DNA of 64,000 nucleotides from Flavobacterium sp. ACN2 (GCF_002303885.1 NZ_MRCM01000005.1:248001-312000); one strand, 5' to 3'; positions 32,754 to 42,605 are shown, numbered from the stretch's first letter. The notes: generated by a model not told the origin, from the sequence alone. Numbers and translations: made by a program.

Positions 32754-33347
32754 TCACCAATTTATTCTGGCTTTAATTTGAATAGGCTTTTTTTCCTTTT
32801 TATTTTGAATAACAAACGTTATCGAATCAGGAATTCGGCGTAATTCTCTTACAAATTCAGGATTATCTTCTCTAAAATTTTTATATGAAACTAGTGATAT
32901 TGTATCGTTTATGGTTTTTATATCCTCGACAGAAGCTTTTGAGTTATATTTCTCGATTAATTTTTTAGCTTTTGCTTTTGATATTTTCATTTTTCTTTCG
33001 ATTAAATATATTCCACTTGGATAATTAGGGTATTCATAACTGTCAAGTGAAAAAATTACTTTATCAGTTTTACTTTCATATAGTAAATAGTCATCAATCT
33101 CTGAACATAAGCGATTATCTTTTTCGTAATAAATACCAACCCGAAGTATATTCTGAAAATTGTTAAGATATAAGGACAATTCTAATGGTATTGTCAATAC
33201 AAAATCTTCATTGTTTTTAGGAAATTCAGCCATTGCAATACTTACATTTTTACCAGAAATAACTTCTTTAAAATATGTTTTTTCTTTGCAGTTAGTGAAA
33301 CAGAATACAAAACTTACTGTGCTAATAAAAAGTATTATCTTTTTCAT
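32754..33347 (-). CDS. hypothetical lipoprotein, 197 aa
   Basis: Signal and lipobox FCFTNCKEKT (Cys near residue 20). The mature domain has strands (FVLTIPLELSLYLN, VIFSLDSYEYPNYPSGIYL) and an RKMKISKAKAKKLIEKY helix. Its start overlaps the stop of the preceding gene by 4 nt, so translation is coupled. It has no recognised family. Its position in the effector island and its outer-membrane/periplasm location would fit an immunity protein. Confidence 0.55.
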   Translation of the reverse strand: MKKIILFISTVSFVFCFTNCKEKTYFKEVISGKNVSIAMAEFPKNNEDFVLTIPLELSLYLNNFQNILRVGIYYEKDNRLCSEIDDYLLYESKTDKVIFSLDSYEYPNYPSGIYLIERKMKISKAKAKKLIEKYNSKASVEDIKTINDTISLVSYKNFREDNPEFVRELRRIPDSITFVIQNKKEKKPIQIKARINW

Positions 33348-33682
33348 ATTTCTTCATTCATAAATATACAATCAACAATATCATAATAAGTATCAAGCTC
33401 TAAATCTTCCACTCCATATGTTATTAATGTATGGGTTAATTTTTCTTTTGTTATAGATCTCCTATCTCTAATTTGTTGTCGTGTTTTTATCTTTCCAATC
33501 AGTAGGTCATTCACAATTTCAGTGTTCACAGGATAAGATCTAAAAAAGTTATCTGATGCCCAGCTATTATTGTTTATGAAAGATAATGCTGCATCCAAAC
33601 CTTTAGTCTTAGTATTTTGCCATTCCAACCACATTTGTTCATTAAAATTATGCTCCGCTTCTTCAAGTAAATCTTGCGCCAT
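33344..33682 (-). CDS. hypothetical cytoplasmic protein, 112 aa
   Basis: Not recognised. It is acidic and helical (MAQDLLEEAEHNFNEQMWLE, then KTRQQIRDRRSITKEKLTHT and a VEDLELDTYYDIVDCIF tail) with no signal peptide. It overlaps the next gene by 4 nt. Only 27 nt separate its start from the left REP arm of the repeat element, so its promoter is either within the element or was replaced by it. Confidence 0.5.
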   Translation of the reverse strand: MAQDLLEEAEHNFNEQMWLEWQNTKTKGLDAALSFINNNSWASDNFFRSYPVNTEIVNDLLIGKIKTRQQIRDRRSITKEKLTHTLITYGVEDLELDTYYDIVDCIFMNEEI

Positions 33683-33708
33683 CCATTCAAAAATAAAGGC
33701 ACCAAAAT

Positions 33709-33860
33709 CCGATAGCGCGGATTTGCAATCCGTACCCGCAACAATAAGACATAATATAAATTATCAAAACAGAAGCTACAAAGAATCATGTAGTTTTTGT
33801 TTTTTATTTAAAATAGAAAAATAATCTTTGCGGGCACGGATTACAAATCCGCGCTATCGG
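33709..33860. mobile_element. 152-bp element with REP-type terminal inverted repeats (copy 2)
   Basis: Ends 33709-33739 and 33830-33860. The element is colinear with 31238-31388, including the AATAAGACA...AATTATCAA and CTACAAAGAA.CATGTAG segments of the core. Each arm differs by one base from copy 1, at different places. Confidence 0.7.
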
Positions 33861-33894
33861 GTTAATTTCATTTTGTAATTAAGCATTTCAAAAG

Positions 33895-34980
33895 TTATTT
33901 ATAGGAATCATTAAAATCCCATTTGCTATTAGGATAAATTCTAATGCTATCGACCTCCAGTTTTTGATTGTTTAATAAAACTTCCAAACTTCTGTTGTCT
34001 TTGGCAATTTTTAACTGAATTTCGTTATCTCCTGAAAGCCCTTTAAAACGACTGAAAATTTCATTTTGATTGAAGAAAATCCTTCCTTCAAATTTTTGTC
34101 CTATTCCTGTTTCCCAGAAAAACTGAAAAACATTTGGCAGTGCCCTGTCTCTTATTTTATTTTCTAGCAGCCATGGACGCATCATTTGTTCTTTTTCTCC
34201 ATTGTAATACTCTGTATTTATTGTGAATAATCTGAAATTAGGATTCTCAGAGGTAAATACGGGTTTCCAATTGTATCGTAGACGGAACATATCCCAAATC
34301 TTACAATTGGCATCTGGAACAGAAAATTCTTTTGCCAACTCATCAAAGCGGGCAGGTGAAAAACGCCAGATATCTAAATATCTTTTCTTTGCAGATTCCA
34401 ATTCTTTTGTGTCAGTTATTACTTTAGCCTGATATCTGCCAATTTCTATCACCGTTAAACCATAATTTACCCAAACCACTACCATGCCTTTTGGCGCAAA
34501 ACCAAAAATAAGGCTGGAAATTCTATCATAGGATTTGTAAGTTTCATCAGCATCGCCCAATAAATCAGGATCACCTTCATATTTATATTCCTCGATTGTT
34601 TTATTTTTTGCTTCACAATAAGCATAATTGCGCTTTACCAAATCTTTCATCCGCTCTACAGGAAGATCAATTTTTAACCTGTAAAAGACATTATCATAAC
34701 CAGCATAATAGGTTAGGTCTACCCCTACGGGTGTACCATGCTGTTCCGTCCACATTTTGCCTGATCGGCCCCATGTACCTGAGGAACCTCCATAAGGCAT
34801 GCCTGCACGAATGCCTTCGAGGGTAAAAATTTCGTCTTTTACCATGTCAATTCTATACTTATTTGCAGGATGGCACATTTCGGCATGCCACTCGGGTATT
34901 TTTTCATTTTTCATTTGACAGCTGTTTATCTGTATGCCTATAAAAAAGCATACTATTATTTTTATATAGGTTTTAGCCAT
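33895..34980 (-). CDS. DUF2931 family lipoprotein, putative immunity protein (e)
   Basis: 361 aa from MAKTYIKIIVCFFIGIQINS with Cys in NSCQM; the longer frame from 35013 adds 11 residues before the signal peptide and is unlikely. DUF2931 blocks are GMPYGGSSGTWG, TPVGVDLTYYAGYDNVFYRL, FGFAPKGMVVVWVNYG and IEIGRYQAKVI. A ~150-residue C-terminal beta domain follows, with MMRPWLLE matching the other copies. Its start overlaps the 80-aa lipoprotein gene by 8 nt. The family is common beside DUF2235 lipase effectors, so I infer an anti-lipase immunity role in the periplasm. Confidence 0.75.
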   Translation of the reverse strand: MAKTYIKIIVCFFIGIQINSCQMKNEKIPEWHAEMCHPANKYRIDMVKDEIFTLEGIRAGMPYGGSSGTWGRSGKMWTEQHGTPVGVDLTYYAGYDNVFYRLKIDLPVERMKDLVKRNYAYCEAKNKTIEEYKYEGDPDLLGDADETYKSYDRISSLIFGFAPKGMVVVWVNYGLTVIEIGRYQAKVITDTKELESAKKRYLDIWRFSPARFDELAKEFSVPDANCKIWDMFRLRYNWKPVFTSENPNFRLFTINTEYYNGEKEQMMRPWLLENKIRDRALPNVFQFFWETGIGQKFEGRIFFNQNEIFSRFKGLSGDNEIQLKIAKDNRSLEVLLNNQKLEVDSIRIYPNSKWDFNDSYK

Positions 34981-35215
34981 TGTGTATTTCTCTTTTTCTA
35001 TATCGGCCTTCATAAGCGCCGTCTTTGACAGGTGCCTGATCGAAGCTTTTAAACAATAATTTCAAATAATGATTTCCAAACTGTATTGTATCTTTGATTT
35101 TTATCGAATCTAAGGACTTATAATCTTTATATTCTTCTGGCAATCTATTATTTTGTGCATTATTACAGCTTATAAAACCGAAAATAATGGACACAATTAA
35201 TATATATCTATTCAT
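34973..35215 (-). CDS. small hypothetical lipoprotein, 80 aa
   Basis: Signal and lipobox FGFISCNNAQ (Cys near 17). The short mature part (YKSLDSIKIKDTIQFGNHYL) is of unknown fold. It overlaps the following DUF2931 gene by 8 nt, which suggests coupled translation. It may be a trimmed relative or an accessory of the neighbouring immunity candidates. Confidence 0.5.
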   Translation of the reverse strand: MNRYILIVSIIFGFISCNNAQNNRLPEEYKDYKSLDSIKIKDTIQFGNHYLKLLFKSFDQAPVKDGAYEGRYRKREIHNG

Positions 35216-35311
35216 AATATCTTCAATAAAATTTTTAATTTAAATAAATCATAATTAAGTTCAGGTGCATATTATCTTTACCCATTTATTCCAAATTACT
35301 TTTTTATATCT

Positions 35312-36397
35312 CTACTTTATATTTTTATACATCATTCCGCTCAACATGCTGGGTGACCAGTCAAATACTCTTATGCTTTCAGCTTCAAAGGGCTGGCCAT
35401 TGAGCATCAATTCTACATTGTTTTCTTTCGAGATTTTGATCTGCAGATCGATTTTACCACCTGATTTTTTAAAAACTTCGTTTACTTTTTCCCAATTAAA
35501 ATAGAGATAAGCCTGTTTTTTATCTTCGTCTTTTTTTCCTGTCATCCAGACTACATTAATTTCTGACGGAACTGCTCTTTCTTTATAAACAGGATCAATT
35601 ACCCACGGTCGAAGCATGCATTCTATTTCGCCATTGTAAAACGAAGTTTGAATTTGTATAAGTTCCGTTTTAGGATTTTCTGAAATAATTATCGGGCGCC
35701 AATGATGACGGCTACAATAATTGTCCCATTTTTGAGGGCTTGCATCTGTAAGAAAATATTCTTTAGCCGCTTCATCATATCTTTCAGAAGTTAAACCATA
35801 TTTCTTTAAATATTTTTTCTTTATTTTTTCAATAATTACTGTATCTGATAGTATCTCTGCCTGATATCTGCCTAGCTCGATACGCGTAATGCCAAAATTG
35901 AACCATACCACCACCATACCTTTTGGAGCAAAACTGTCGTACGAGTTTCCGCTCGAAGATTCGTGTCCCCTGCCTAGTTTTTTATATTCTTGTGTTTTTC
36001 CGTTTTCATCATCTATTCTTGCGTAAGCTCTTTCCATATAATCCTTAATCGTATCAATAGGAAAATCGACATTTAAACGATAAAAAACATCTTCATAACG
36101 GGAATAATAAGTTATATCCGCTCCAATAGGAGTGCCGCGTTGTGCTGTCCATGTAGAACCTGAATCACCCCATCTTCCAGAAGAGCTCCCATAAGGCAGA
36201 CCTGCATAAACTCCTTCTAAAGTTTTTATGGTATCGTAAATAGGAGTGATTCTGTATTTATTATCTGGAGCAGATATCTCTACATAAAATTCCGGTAAGT
36301 TTTTTTTCATCTGGCATTGTATTATTCGCATAAAAAGTAGTAAGAATACTACACTGACTGCAATTTTGAGCAATCTATTTTGCAATGCCTTCTTCAT
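35312..36397 (-). CDS. DUF2931 family lipoprotein, putative immunity protein (d), with internal deletion
   Basis: 361 aa. It is nearly identical to the frame-shifted gene just upstream (36400-37492), so this is a recent tandem duplication. The signal segment is VVFLLLFMRIIQCQMKKN. Compared with its twin it lacks seven residues inside the most conserved block: SYDSFAPKGMVVVW here against SYDSFSNLVFGFAPKG there. The lesion is an in-frame 21-nt deletion between short direct repeats and removes part of a family core strand, so function may be impaired. It is otherwise complete to the end (SMLSGMMYKNIK). Confidence 0.72.
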   Translation of the reverse strand: MKKALQNRLLKIAVSVVFLLLFMRIIQCQMKKNLPEFYVEISAPDNKYRITPIYDTIKTLEGVYAGLPYGSSSGRWGDSGSTWTAQRGTPIGADITYYSRYEDVFYRLNVDFPIDTIKDYMERAYARIDDENGKTQEYKKLGRGHESSSGNSYDSFAPKGMVVVWFNFGITRIELGRYQAEILSDTVIIEKIKKKYLKKYGLTSERYDEAAKEYFLTDASPQKWDNYCSRHHWRPIIISENPKTELIQIQTSFYNGEIECMLRPWVIDPVYKERAVPSEINVVWMTGKKDEDKKQAYLYFNWEKVNEVFKKSGGKIDLQIKISKENNVELMLNGQPFEAESIRVFDWSPSMLSGMMYKNIK

Positions 36398-36399
36398 TT

Positions 36400-37492
36400 T
36401 TATTTCAAATTTTTATACATCATTCCGCTCAACATGCTGGGTGACCAATCAAATACTCTTATGCTTTCAGCTTCAAAGGGCTGGCCATTGAACATCAATT
36501 CTACATTGTTTTCTTTCGAGATTTTAATCTGCAGATCAATTTTACTACCTGATTTTTTAAAAACTTCATTTACTTTTTCCCAACTAAAATAGAGATAAGC
36601 CTGTTTTTTATCTTCGTCTTTTTTGCCCTGTCATCCAGACTACATTAATTTCTGACGGAACTGCTCTTTCTTTGTAAGCAGGATCAATTACCCATGGGCG
36701 AAGCATACATTCTATTTCGCCATTATAAAAAGACGTTTGAATTTGTATGAGTTCTGTTTTAGGATTCTCTGAAATCACTAACGGGCGCCAATGGTAACGA
36801 CTGCGGTAATTATCCCATTTTTCAGGGTTGGCGTCAGGTATTTTAAGTTCTATTTTTTCCTCTTCGAACCTTTCTGGAGTTATTCCATACTTTGCCAAAT
36901 GTTTTTTATTAATTTTTTGAAGAATAGCATTGTCCATAATTACTTTTGCCTGATATCTTCCCAACTCGATACGCGTAATGCCAAAATTGAGCCATACTAC
37001 GACCATGCCCTTTGGAGCAAAACCAAAAACAAGATTGCTGAAACTGTCGTAAGATTTTCCGCTCGAGGATTTGTGTCCCCTGCCTAGTCTTTTATATTCC
37101 TCTGTTTCTCCGTTTTCATCATCTATTCTGGCGTAAGCTCTTTCCATATAATCCTTAATAGTATCTATAGGAAAATCGACATTTAAACGATAAAAAACAT
37201 CTTCGTATCCTGAATAATAAGTGATATCGGCTCCAATGGGAGTGCCGCGTTGTGCTGTCCATGTAGAACCTGAATCTCCCCATTGACCGGACGAACCTCC
37301 ATAAGGCAGACCTGCAGGAACACCTTCGAGGGTCTTTATAGTATCATAAATTGGCTCTATTCTATATTTTGTTGCTGGTGAAGATATTTCTACACCAAAC
37401 TCGGGTAAGTTTTTTTTCATCTGGCATTGTATTATTTGAATAAACAATAATAAGAACACTATACTGACGGCAATTTTAATTAGTCTATCCAT
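36400..37492 (-). pseudogene. DUF2931 gene interrupted by a +1 frameshift (c)
   Basis: The intact 5' part (36608-37492, 294 codons) has the signal VFLLLFIQIIQCQ and the complete core (GFAPKGMVVVWLNFG, IELGRYQAKVI). It ends early in MTGQKRRR. One extra base near 36622, in CAGGGCAAAAAAGAC against CAGGAAAAAAAGAC of the twin, shifts the frame; the lost C-terminus continues in another frame to the stop at 36400-36402 and is nearly identical to that of the twin gene. It overlaps the end of the DUF2235 effector gene by 8 nt. A truncated product could still be made. Confidence 0.75.
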
Positions 37493-38948
37493 ATTGTATG
37501 TTACGGGTTCTTTCTGTTGCTTTTTTTATACCTCCTACTCTGGGACCCAACCCAAATTTAGTAGCACTGGCAGACCAGTGCAGGTACTCTCTTCTAAGTG
37601 TCTTTAAATCATTTACGTGAATAAAATCCTTATAATGTATTTTTTTTACTTCGTCTAAATATTCTTTTTGAACATTTTCACCTGCATTAAACCGTTTCAC
37701 ATATTGATTTCTTACATACGTACAGGTATTGATATAATGCACTAACTGTTTGTCTACATCCATTAAAAATGGTTCTTGTATTTTATGTCTAACAACTAAA
37801 GTTTCAAAATAAAACACATCAAACTGTTTGGAATAATGAAACATTCGATTGAGAGTAACTTTATCATACGTTCTGTGAACTGCTTTTTTTATACCTACTA
37901 AACCGTAATATCCTACGGGATTATCATTGTACTCTTCTGGTACTTTTTGGGTAAAATCTTTAGTGTACGAATGAACAATATGCAATTGATCAGGACTATA
38001 CCAGCCTTCCTCAATCAATATTTGTTTAAATTTTTCGCATTCTCGATTAAAATAAGGTTCATAAAAAAGATCTACTCTTTCAGAATCATTCTCTACATAA
38101 CATCCACCAATATCAGAATGCACTCCTGGCAGCGTGATTTCTAAGCCATTTATTCCAGCACTGTCAATATTGGTTAAATCAAAATTATCACGATGTTCAT
38201 CATCGGCCGCAAACTGCAATACAAAAGAGGCTTTTTTTACAGCATCTAATCCTAACTGTTTGGTATCGTTATGTATAATGCTAATACCAAAAACGTCTTT
38301 GCCTCGATGGTCTACCCCATAAGCAGCAACAGTATCGTATAAGCCAACAAATCTGAAAATAATTTCACAAGGATTAAATCCCTGAGCTGCCAGACAGGCT
38401 CCAAAAAAACCATGCTTTTTTACCAGCAAATCTGTTTCGATGGTTTTTGTATAGGTCACCCCCTTCAGACCGTAAGGAGGCAGAGCTGTTTCCTTGTTAC
38501 TGAACATTGGTGTATGCGTTACGGCTGGCGTGGTGGCCACATGCAGAAAATGCCTGGCAGCCGTTGCTCCTCTGCTAAAACCATATACATTTACCTCAAG
38601 GACCATCTTCTTTGTGGTATACTTCTGTAATTTTTCGCCAGCTAAAAAACAGGCCTTGGTCACTTTGGCTTTAACTCCGCGATCACCTTCACCCAGAGGA
38701 ATTCCTGAGTTGTCCGGCATATTTCCAAAAAAAATAGTTTCGCTTTCTGAATCTTCCGTACCAATCCCTTCTATATAAATCCTAATTTGGTTTTCCTTAT
38801 TTGGGTCTACCGCATCATAACCACGCGCTACATTAGAATAATCATTGGTATAGCTGTCATCCAGATGATTGGAGTTTTCATGTTCTTTTCCTGCCTCTGT
38901 ATTGGTTTTATTGTTTTGCGTTCCATCAAAAAACAGATTCAATCGCAC
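37485..38948 (-). CDS. DUF2235 phospholipase-type T6SS effector (Tle-like), effector 2
   Basis: 487 aa from a GTG at 38948. It has the DUF2235 alpha/beta-hydrolase signatures: N-terminal NLFFDGTQNNK, the nucleophile elbow VYGFSRGATAAR (Ser near 125), LYDTVAAYG (near 204), and PGVHSDIGGCY (Asp/His region near 277). The C-terminal ~150 residues are variable, ending HWSASATKFGLGPRVGG. DUF2235 proteins include the Tle1-type lipases delivered by T6SS to hydrolyse membrane phospholipids. It is followed by three DUF2931 genes. No ATG lies upstream in frame, and the sequence reads on through DDSLSDEKI, so the true start may be lost or non-canonical. Confidence 0.8.
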   Translation of the reverse strand: MRLNLFFDGTQNNKTNTEAGKEHENSNHLDDSYTNDYSNVARGYDAVDPNKENQIRIYIEGIGTEDSESETIFFGNMPDNSGIPLGEGDRGVKAKVTKACFLAGEKLQKYTTKKMVLEVNVYGFSRGATAARHFLHVATTPAVTHTPMFSNKETALPPYGLKGVTYTKTIETDLLVKKHGFFGACLAAQGFNPCEIIFRFVGLYDTVAAYGVDHRGKDVFGISIIHNDTKQLGLDAVKKASFVLQFAADDEHRDNFDLTNIDSAGINGLEITLPGVHSDIGGCYVENDSERVDLFYEPYFNRECEKFKQILIEEGWYSPDQLHIVHSYTKDFTQKVPEEYNDNPVGYYGLVGIKKAVHRTYDKVTLNRMFHYSKQFDVFYFETLVVRHKIQEPFLMDVDKQLVHYINTCTYVRNQYVKRFNAGENVQKEYLDEVKKIHYKDFIHVNDLKTLRREYLHWSASATKFGLGPRVGGIKKATERTRNIQYG

Positions 38949-39003
38949 AATTTTTTCATCAGATAGTGAATCGTCAGGATTTTGTTTTTTACAGTATATG
39001 TTA

Positions 39004-40074
39004 TTATTTACAAATGCAAGGAGCTTTTTTTACTATTTCTTTTGTCTCTTGGCTAAATTTAGGAATATTCAATTGTATACCATTTTGCTCTAAAAATATA
39101 TAAGCAGTTGAATCATTGTCAATTTTTATTCCTATTGTGGTAGATATTTCACTTTTACTTTTAAACTGATTTATCATAAAACCTTTATCAAAGTTTAAGG
39201 GTAATCCTTCTTTTGTGAAAGCATTATCTTTTTGCCAATATTCATTACCTTCTGAAAAAGCGATTTTTGTTATAAAATCCTGATTTTTGTTGTCTTTCCA
39301 TTTTACAATAAAAAGATAAGGAATAGCCTTTTTTTCACTTGGATTAAAAATTGATTTGCCAACGAGAGGCTGACATTCACCATTACACATTCTTGCTTTT
39401 ACACTTATTATTTGTCCCCCTTCATGAACAGTGATATCTTGATTCCAAATATATTTTTGTCTATATAAATTATAAACATTGGGAGCTGGATACCCATGTT
39501 TATTTATGTTTTCCCTTGTTTCATTTGAGAGAAATTTTGGATCAGATAGTTTTTTCTTTGAGAACCCTTTTTCAAACATGAATTTTGCACTGTCATACAC
39601 ATCATCTTTATTTAATAGTGTCTCAGAAGCTTGGAATCTGCCAATTTCGATTTGTGCATCATCATCTCCTATCAACCATACTATAACCACTCCTTTTGGA
39701 GCAAGACCAAGTTGAATGGTTTTACAATTAAACTTATCATTACTATTCTTCTCTTCTTGATTGAGATATCTTTCAATAATATTTTCTGGCAATTGCCATT
39801 TACCTTTATAGAATTTTTGTTCAACTAAAGAAAGCCAAGTTATTTCAAAAGTTTCAGGAAGTGTATAAAATTCTTTTTTAGCAACTTCTACACCAATTCC
39901 CCAACTTGAATTTATACAAGATGGACCAAAAAAAGATTTGCCTACAAATCCTCGCTGTATTGCAACAGGGTATTCTTTTGGAACAGAAATACGAACAGAC
40001 CATTCTTGTTTTTTTTCTACGCATGAACTTACCGTAATTGCCAATAACAATAATGTAACTATTTTTTTTATCAT
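39004..40074 (-). CDS. DUF2931 family lipoprotein, putative immunity protein (b)
   Basis: 356 aa. It has the lipobox AITVSSCVEKK (Cys near 18) and the DUF2931 core blocks FEITWLSLVEQKFYKGKWQL, LGLAPKGVVIVWLIGDDD and IEIGRFQASE. A C-terminal beta domain ends KKAPCICK. It lies between the two effector genes and 28 nt behind copy (a). Sequence identity to the (c)/(d)/(e) copies is low outside the core, in keeping with different specificity. Confidence 0.78.
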   Translation of the reverse strand: MIKKIVTLLLLAITVSSCVEKKQEWSVRISVPKEYPVAIQRGFVGKSFFGPSCINSSWGIGVEVAKKEFYTLPETFEITWLSLVEQKFYKGKWQLPENIIERYLNQEEKNSNDKFNCKTIQLGLAPKGVVIVWLIGDDDAQIEIGRFQASETLLNKDDVYDSAKFMFEKGFSKKKLSDPKFLSNETRENINKHGYPAPNVYNLYRQKYIWNQDITVHEGGQIISVKARMCNGECQPLVGKSIFNPSEKKAIPYLFIVKWKDNKNQDFITKIAFSEGNEYWQKDNAFTKEGLPLNFDKGFMINQFKSKSEISTTIGIKIDNDSTAYIFLEQNGIQLNIPKFSQETKEIVKKAPCICK

Positions 40075-40102
40075 TACTTTTTTATATGTTTTTATCTTTT
40101 AA

Positions 40103-41194
40103 TTAATAAGGATTTGGCTTTGTAAACGATTCCTGAGAAACAATTGCTTCCTGCATACTGATCTCTCTAGATGACGTTTTTAGTTTTATCGAAATCCCTT
40201 TCGTTTCCCTAGGTTTAGTATTTCTGTCAATATCTATTACAAAAGTTATAGCCTCACCTTCTTTTAAGTTCTCAAAAATGGCTTTAGATTTTTTTTCATC
40301 AAAGTAGACATCACTTTCCATACGTCTGTCGTTTATATCATGCCAAACGATATTTACTTTTCTTGGAATAGCACGTTTTTTAATAGGCATCACATTTCCG
40401 TTCAAACTCAAGAAAATAGATTCAAATTCTCCATTTATATAATTTGTAAGAATTGTTTCTACTTTATCTTCTGCCTTAACTTGAGGGGTTAAATTATATT
40501 CTCTAAAAAGCGTTTCCCAATATCCAAATGGAATTGTACCGTTTTTAATCTGGTCTAATATTTCTTGTGGCAGGTCTTCGTTCATGTAATCAACATAATC
40601 CTTAATCCCTGCTTTACCTTTCATTGATGGATGCGCCATTTCCCAATTAACATTATTATCTTCATGTGCCTGATATTTCCCTACAATGGTCATATTAGAT
40701 TGGCTAAATACATATAAAACAACCATGCCTCCAGGAAACAAGCCAGCATTAATTACAAAACGCCTGTCGATAAAAATTTCACTTTTTTTAGTTTCTTTGT
40801 TCCAGTATGGTCTTTTACTGCCATTGATCATTAGGGATTCTATTTTATCTGAATCGAGTTTAAAAATTCCCGAATAGCTTTTGTTTTCAGTATAAGACAA
40901 CCATGTAATATCGAGTGTTTTTGGTGAAATTCCTGTAGCTTCTCCTGATGAAGATCCGTCATTGTTTCCTAGATAACTACTATTAATAATACGATCAAAT
41001 GGCATATATACATATCCACTTTTTGGGGTGTTCCCAACTATTAAGTGCCCTGAAAAAATTTCAGCAGGGTAATTTTTTGGTGTACATACTGCCGCACCCC
41101 AGGAATATTGTTCTTCTTTCATAGTATTTTGACATGAGATTAAGGTGACATTAAACCAGATAATAAGTGTAATGCATTTAGCTATCTTTTTCAT
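40103..41194 (-). CDS. DUF2931 family lipoprotein, putative immunity protein (a)
   Basis: 363 aa. The signal is WFNVTLISCQNTM with Cys near 21. The core is YSWGAAVCTPKNYPAEIFSG, LDITWLSYTENKSYSGIF, FPGGMVVLYVFS and IVGKYQAHED, a very typical DUF2931 N-terminal domain. A C-terminal domain follows (KKRAIPRKVNIVWHDI). It starts 2 nt after the DUF2235 effector 1 gene, so it is the most likely cognate immunity protein of that effector. Confidence 0.8.
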   Translation of the reverse strand: MKKIAKCITLIIWFNVTLISCQNTMKEEQYSWGAAVCTPKNYPAEIFSGHLIVGNTPKSGYVYMPFDRIINSSYLGNNDGSSSGEATGISPKTLDITWLSYTENKSYSGIFKLDSDKIESLMINGSKRPYWNKETKKSEIFIDRRFVINAGLFPGGMVVLYVFSQSNMTIVGKYQAHEDNNVNWEMAHPSMKGKAGIKDYVDYMNEDLPQEILDQIKNGTIPFGYWETLFREYNLTPQVKAEDKVETILTNYINGEFESIFLSLNGNVMPIKKRAIPRKVNIVWHDINDRRMESDVYFDEKKSKAIFENLKEGEAITFVIDIDRNTKPRETKGISIKLKTSSREISMQEAIVSQESFTKPNPY

Positions 41195-41196
41195 AT

Positions 41197-42600
41197 TTAT
41201 CCAGATATTGTTACTCGTTTTCTAATGATATTACTTAAATTATCCATTTGGGGTTCCATACCTACTCCATCCATATTTGCAGAGCAATGCAAAAATTTAT
41301 TACGCAAATCTGGCAATATGTAATAATCAGCAACCATAGTATTAAAATCATCAATTTCTTTTTGGTTTTTCCATTCTTTTTTTCGTTTTGACTCTATTTG
41401 TTCTTTAGTGTAGAATTTTAATTTGGGTTTATTATTAAAAGCATAATCATCTATTCTTTCTTTGACTTTTTTTAATTCATCAGGAATCATATAATCTTTA
41501 TCGAGAATCTTATCTGTCCATGGTATTTTAAATTTTCGTTTTCCAAATTCTGCCATTAAGTGAAGAATTACAAAACTATATTCGTTACTAAGATTTTCAC
41601 GTTTCCCTCTTAAATAATAAGGGACTAAAGGAGGCAATTCTTTTAACTGTCCAGATTTGAACCATCCTTGTTCGAGTACATGCTTTTTTTCTTTTTCAAT
41701 TATGGGTGCAGATTCTGTAAGTATGACAATTTCTGTTTCACCATTTTTATAGCCTCCTCCAATATCTGAGTGACAGCCAGGCAGTAGTAATTCTATACTA
41801 TTAGATCCTGCGCTGGCTATGGTCGTTAATGGGAAATTCTCACGAAATTCGTCTTCTGCAGTTAAATGAACTGTAAAACCAACAGTAGGTATTTTTAATG
41901 GTACTTTGTCTTCTTTGATATCATCAAAAACATTGTTACCATAGGATGATACAGTATCATAAATACCTAAAAACCTAATTTTTATTCGGTGTGGCAAGAC
42001 ATCATATTCCATTTTTTTAAAAGCTTTGCCTAGATACCCTAAATTATAACTTTCTTTATCACTTTTAACTTTCTTTTTATACAGTTCGTTAACAAAAATA
42101 CGGGCGGCTGCAGCTCCACGGCTAAAACCAAAAACATCCAGATATAAAGTGCTTATATTTTTCTCATCATTATCTTGTAATTTTGTAACAATATCAACAC
42201 ATCCTTTTTCTACTTTTTCAAAAAGTCCAGTTTCTCCTTTTCCATATCCCTGACCGCGGGTGAAATCGCCGTAATAATCCTTTGTCCCATCAGGATTTTT
42301 ATCAGGATTTTTAGTGCCAATGCCTTCAACATAAACAGAATAATAATGGCTTTCCTTTTTATTAAGATAAGCTTTTTCTAATCGATCGACATTGGAATTG
42401 TCATTGCCATAACTGGTATTGGAACCATCATTATCTGATACAGAACTATTTTTTAAGCTGGGATCTTTTCTTCTTCCTTCAATATTTTCTCTATTGTTGG
42501 AAGTTCCATCGAAAAAAACACCCATATAAACATCATTAACCTCTTTATCATCTTCTTTAGGAGCTACAAAACGTGGTTCTCCAAATATTACATTCGACAT
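41197..42600 (-). CDS. DUF2235 phospholipase-type T6SS effector (Tle-like), effector 1
   Basis: 467 aa. It starts MSNVIFGEPRFVAPKE, then GVFFDGTSNNREN. The nucleophile elbow is VFGFSRGAAAAR (Ser near 159), then GIYDTVSSYG, and PGCHSDIGGGY near 277. The C-terminal third is lysine/glutamate rich and differs from effector 2. It is a T6SS lipase candidate acting on target-cell membranes. The gene lies directly behind the vgrG gene and a 56-aa ORF, and directly before DUF2931 (a). It has no signal peptide, in keeping with T6SS delivery. Confidence 0.83.
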   Translation of the reverse strand: MSNVIFGEPRFVAPKEDDKEVNDVYMGVFFDGTSNNRENIEGRRKDPSLKNSSVSDNDGSNTSYGNDNSNVDRLEKAYLNKKESHYYSVYVEGIGTKNPDKNPDGTKDYYGDFTRGQGYGKGETGLFEKVEKGCVDIVTKLQDNDEKNISTLYLDVFGFSRGAAAARIFVNELYKKKVKSDKESYNLGYLGKAFKKMEYDVLPHRIKIRFLGIYDTVSSYGNNVFDDIKEDKVPLKIPTVGFTVHLTAEDEFRENFPLTTIASAGSNSIELLLPGCHSDIGGGYKNGETEIVILTESAPIIEKEKKHVLEQGWFKSGQLKELPPLVPYYLRGKRENLSNEYSFVILHLMAEFGKRKFKIPWTDKILDKDYMIPDELKKVKERIDDYAFNNKPKLKFYTKEQIESKRKKEWKNQKEIDDFNTMVADYYILPDLRNKFLHCSANMDGVGMEPQMDNLSNIIRKRVTISG

Positions 42601-42605
42601 ATTTT

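Noticed and set aside
36608-36640. Programmed -1 frameshift at the A-run of the DUF2931 twin
   Set aside because: The lost C-terminus needs a +1 (not -1) shift, and the run is not in the X-XXY-YYZ phase, so an ordinary one-base insertion is simpler.
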